Assembly: GCF_039519235.1 (NCBI RefSeq)
Contig: NZ_CP154351.1
Coordinates: 372,001-436,000, forward strand
Source: Micrococcus sp. 2A
Lineage (GTDB): Bacteria; Actinomycetota; Actinomycetes; Actinomycetales; Micrococcaceae
DNA length: 64,000 nucleotides
Direction: 5' to 3'
Shown here: positions 63,290 to 64,000 of the stretch, one piece after another
Numbering within the stretch: the first letter of the stretch is position 1
How the letters are laid out: every line of letters starts with the position of its first letter
Position numbers and translations under genes: made by a program
Notes under the pieces: generated by a model
What the model was told of the DNA's origin: nothing
Database searches by the model: none
The model's input: the letters and a program-made list of their open reading frames with translations, nothing else

Positions 63290-64000
63290 ATGAGCACAGC
63301 CGAGCACGCCGCCGCGTCCCCGCTGATCCTGGGCACCATGGGATGGGGCGTCCCCGTCGACGACGGCGAGGGTCCCCACAGCGCAGGCCCCGGCGCCGGC
63401 GCCGACGTCGCCCTGGCGCGGGCGCGCGGCGCGCTGCGCGCTGGCCTCGAGGCCGGCATCACGGTGCTGGACACCGCGGACATCTACGGCGGCGGCCTCT
63501 CCGAGTCGACGACGGGGGCCCTGCTGGCCGAGCTGGACCCGGCCGAGCGGGGGCGCCTGCGTGTGCAGACGAAGGCCGGGATCGTGCTCCCCGGGCAGGA
63601 CCCCGCGGGAGGCGGCGCCACGCGCTACGACTCCTCTCCGGCGCACGTGCGCCGCGCCCTCGAAGGCTCGCTGAGCCGCCTGGGCGCGGGCGCGGTGGAG
63701 ACGCTGATCATCCACCGCCCGGACGTGCTCACTCCCGTGGAGGACACGGTGCGGGCGTTCCTCGACGCGCGGGAGGCCGGGCTGGTGCGCCGGCTCGGGG
63801 TGTCCAACCTCGGCACCGGTCGCCTCCTGTCGTTCCAGCGCGCCCTCGGCCGCCTCGCCGCAGACGGCACGGGCCTGGCCTGCGCGCAGCTCGAGCTGGG
63901 CCTGCACCACCGCACCCTCGTGGAGGCCGAGGTCCTCGCCAATCACGGCGCGGCCCCGGCCACCGCCGGCGCGGCGGACCTGGGGCGGGTGTGCGCCGAG
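63290..64000 (+). CDS. Aldo/keto reductase, 3' end outside window
   Basis: 237 residues are visible from ATG 63290. LILGTMGWG begins the barrel, TVLDTADIYGGGLSES contains catalytic Asp and Tyr, QTKAGI the Lys and LIIHRPD the His. It should reduce carbonyls with NADPH. The gene is truncated by the window end. Confidence 0.9.
   Translation, partial: MSTAEHAAASPLILGTMGWGVPVDDGEGPHSAGPGAGADVALARARGALRAGLEAGITVLDTADIYGGGLSESTTGALLAELDPAERGRLRVQTKAGIVLPGQDPAGGGATRYDSSPAHVRRALEGSLSRLGAGAVETLIIHRPDVLTPVEDTVRAFLDAREAGLVRRLGVSNLGTGRLLSFQRALGRLAADGTGLACAQLELGLHHRTLVEAEVLANHGAAPATAGAADLGRVCAE

Overview
The window is high-GC actinobacterial chromosomal DNA. The 16S rRNA gene (about 46618-48141) reads as Micrococcus, close to but visibly different from M. 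luteus as I remember it. Gene content agrees: CarD, SenX3/RegX3, GlgE, DUF2516, and many GTG starts. Most of the window is ordinary Micrococcus core genome, with one integrated element near the left end and two small low-GC intrusions further right.

Region 1 (1-2257) holds a divergent pair: a secreted lipoprotein polysaccharide deacetylase, cut by the window edge, and a membrane-anchored helical protein of unknown role. Region 2 (about 2258-13134) is a 10.9-kb integrated element at the 3' end of a tRNA-Ser(GCU) gene. It is bounded by a 28-bp direct repeat with one mismatch. It carries a tyrosine integrase, an excisionase-like HTH protein, a primase-polymerase/ATPase replication protein, an iteron cluster directly 3' of that gene, a chain of overlapping small genes of unknown function, a 399-aa unknown protein, a zinc-finger protein, a terminase small subunit, and a low-GC acetyltransferase cargo gene. 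It has no large terminase, portal or tail genes and no FtsK/TraB-type translocase. That organisation is what a phage satellite (PICI-like element) would look like, and it is the main finding.

Region 3 (13118-24011) has tRNA-Ser(GCU), a PRC-barrel/DUF2382 stress protein, an FAD/NAD(P)-binding oxidoreductase, two large secreted phosphoesterases (an ExeM/NucH-like nuclease and a UshA-like 5'-nucleotidase), tRNA-Ser(UGA), a quinone oxidoreductase with a partner gene, and tRNA-Thr(CGU). Region 4 (24188-34592) has a phosphonatase-like hydrolase, holB and tmk, DUF2516, a methyltransferase, gpmA, the phosphate-signalling set phoU/senX3/regX3, a lipoprotein, carD and a fused ispDF.

Region 5 (34639-38076) continues the carD-ispDF-cysS-rlmB order, but a low-GC gene resembling DUF6414 lies between ispDF and cysS, and cysS itself contains a low-GC internal block. 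Region 6 (38362-45889) holds a three-gene ABC importer and the GlgE/GlgB alpha-glucan genes. Region 7 (46207-51973) is a complete rrn operon with three tandem promoters and no tRNA in its 16S-23S spacer. Region 8 (52077-64000) holds tRNA-Pro(CGG), a very large secreted metallophosphoesterase with lamin-tail domains, a DUF2975/YozG-type regulator pair, a TPM-domain protein, an NAD(P)-binding protein, another secreted endonuclease/phosphatase-fold protein, a fumarylacetoacetase-family enzyme and a truncated aldo/keto reductase.

Four secreted phosphoesterases or nucleases plus PhoU/SenX3/RegX3 suggest active scavenging of extracellular nucleic-acid phosphate. This is inference from gene content, because no Pho-box search was possible.
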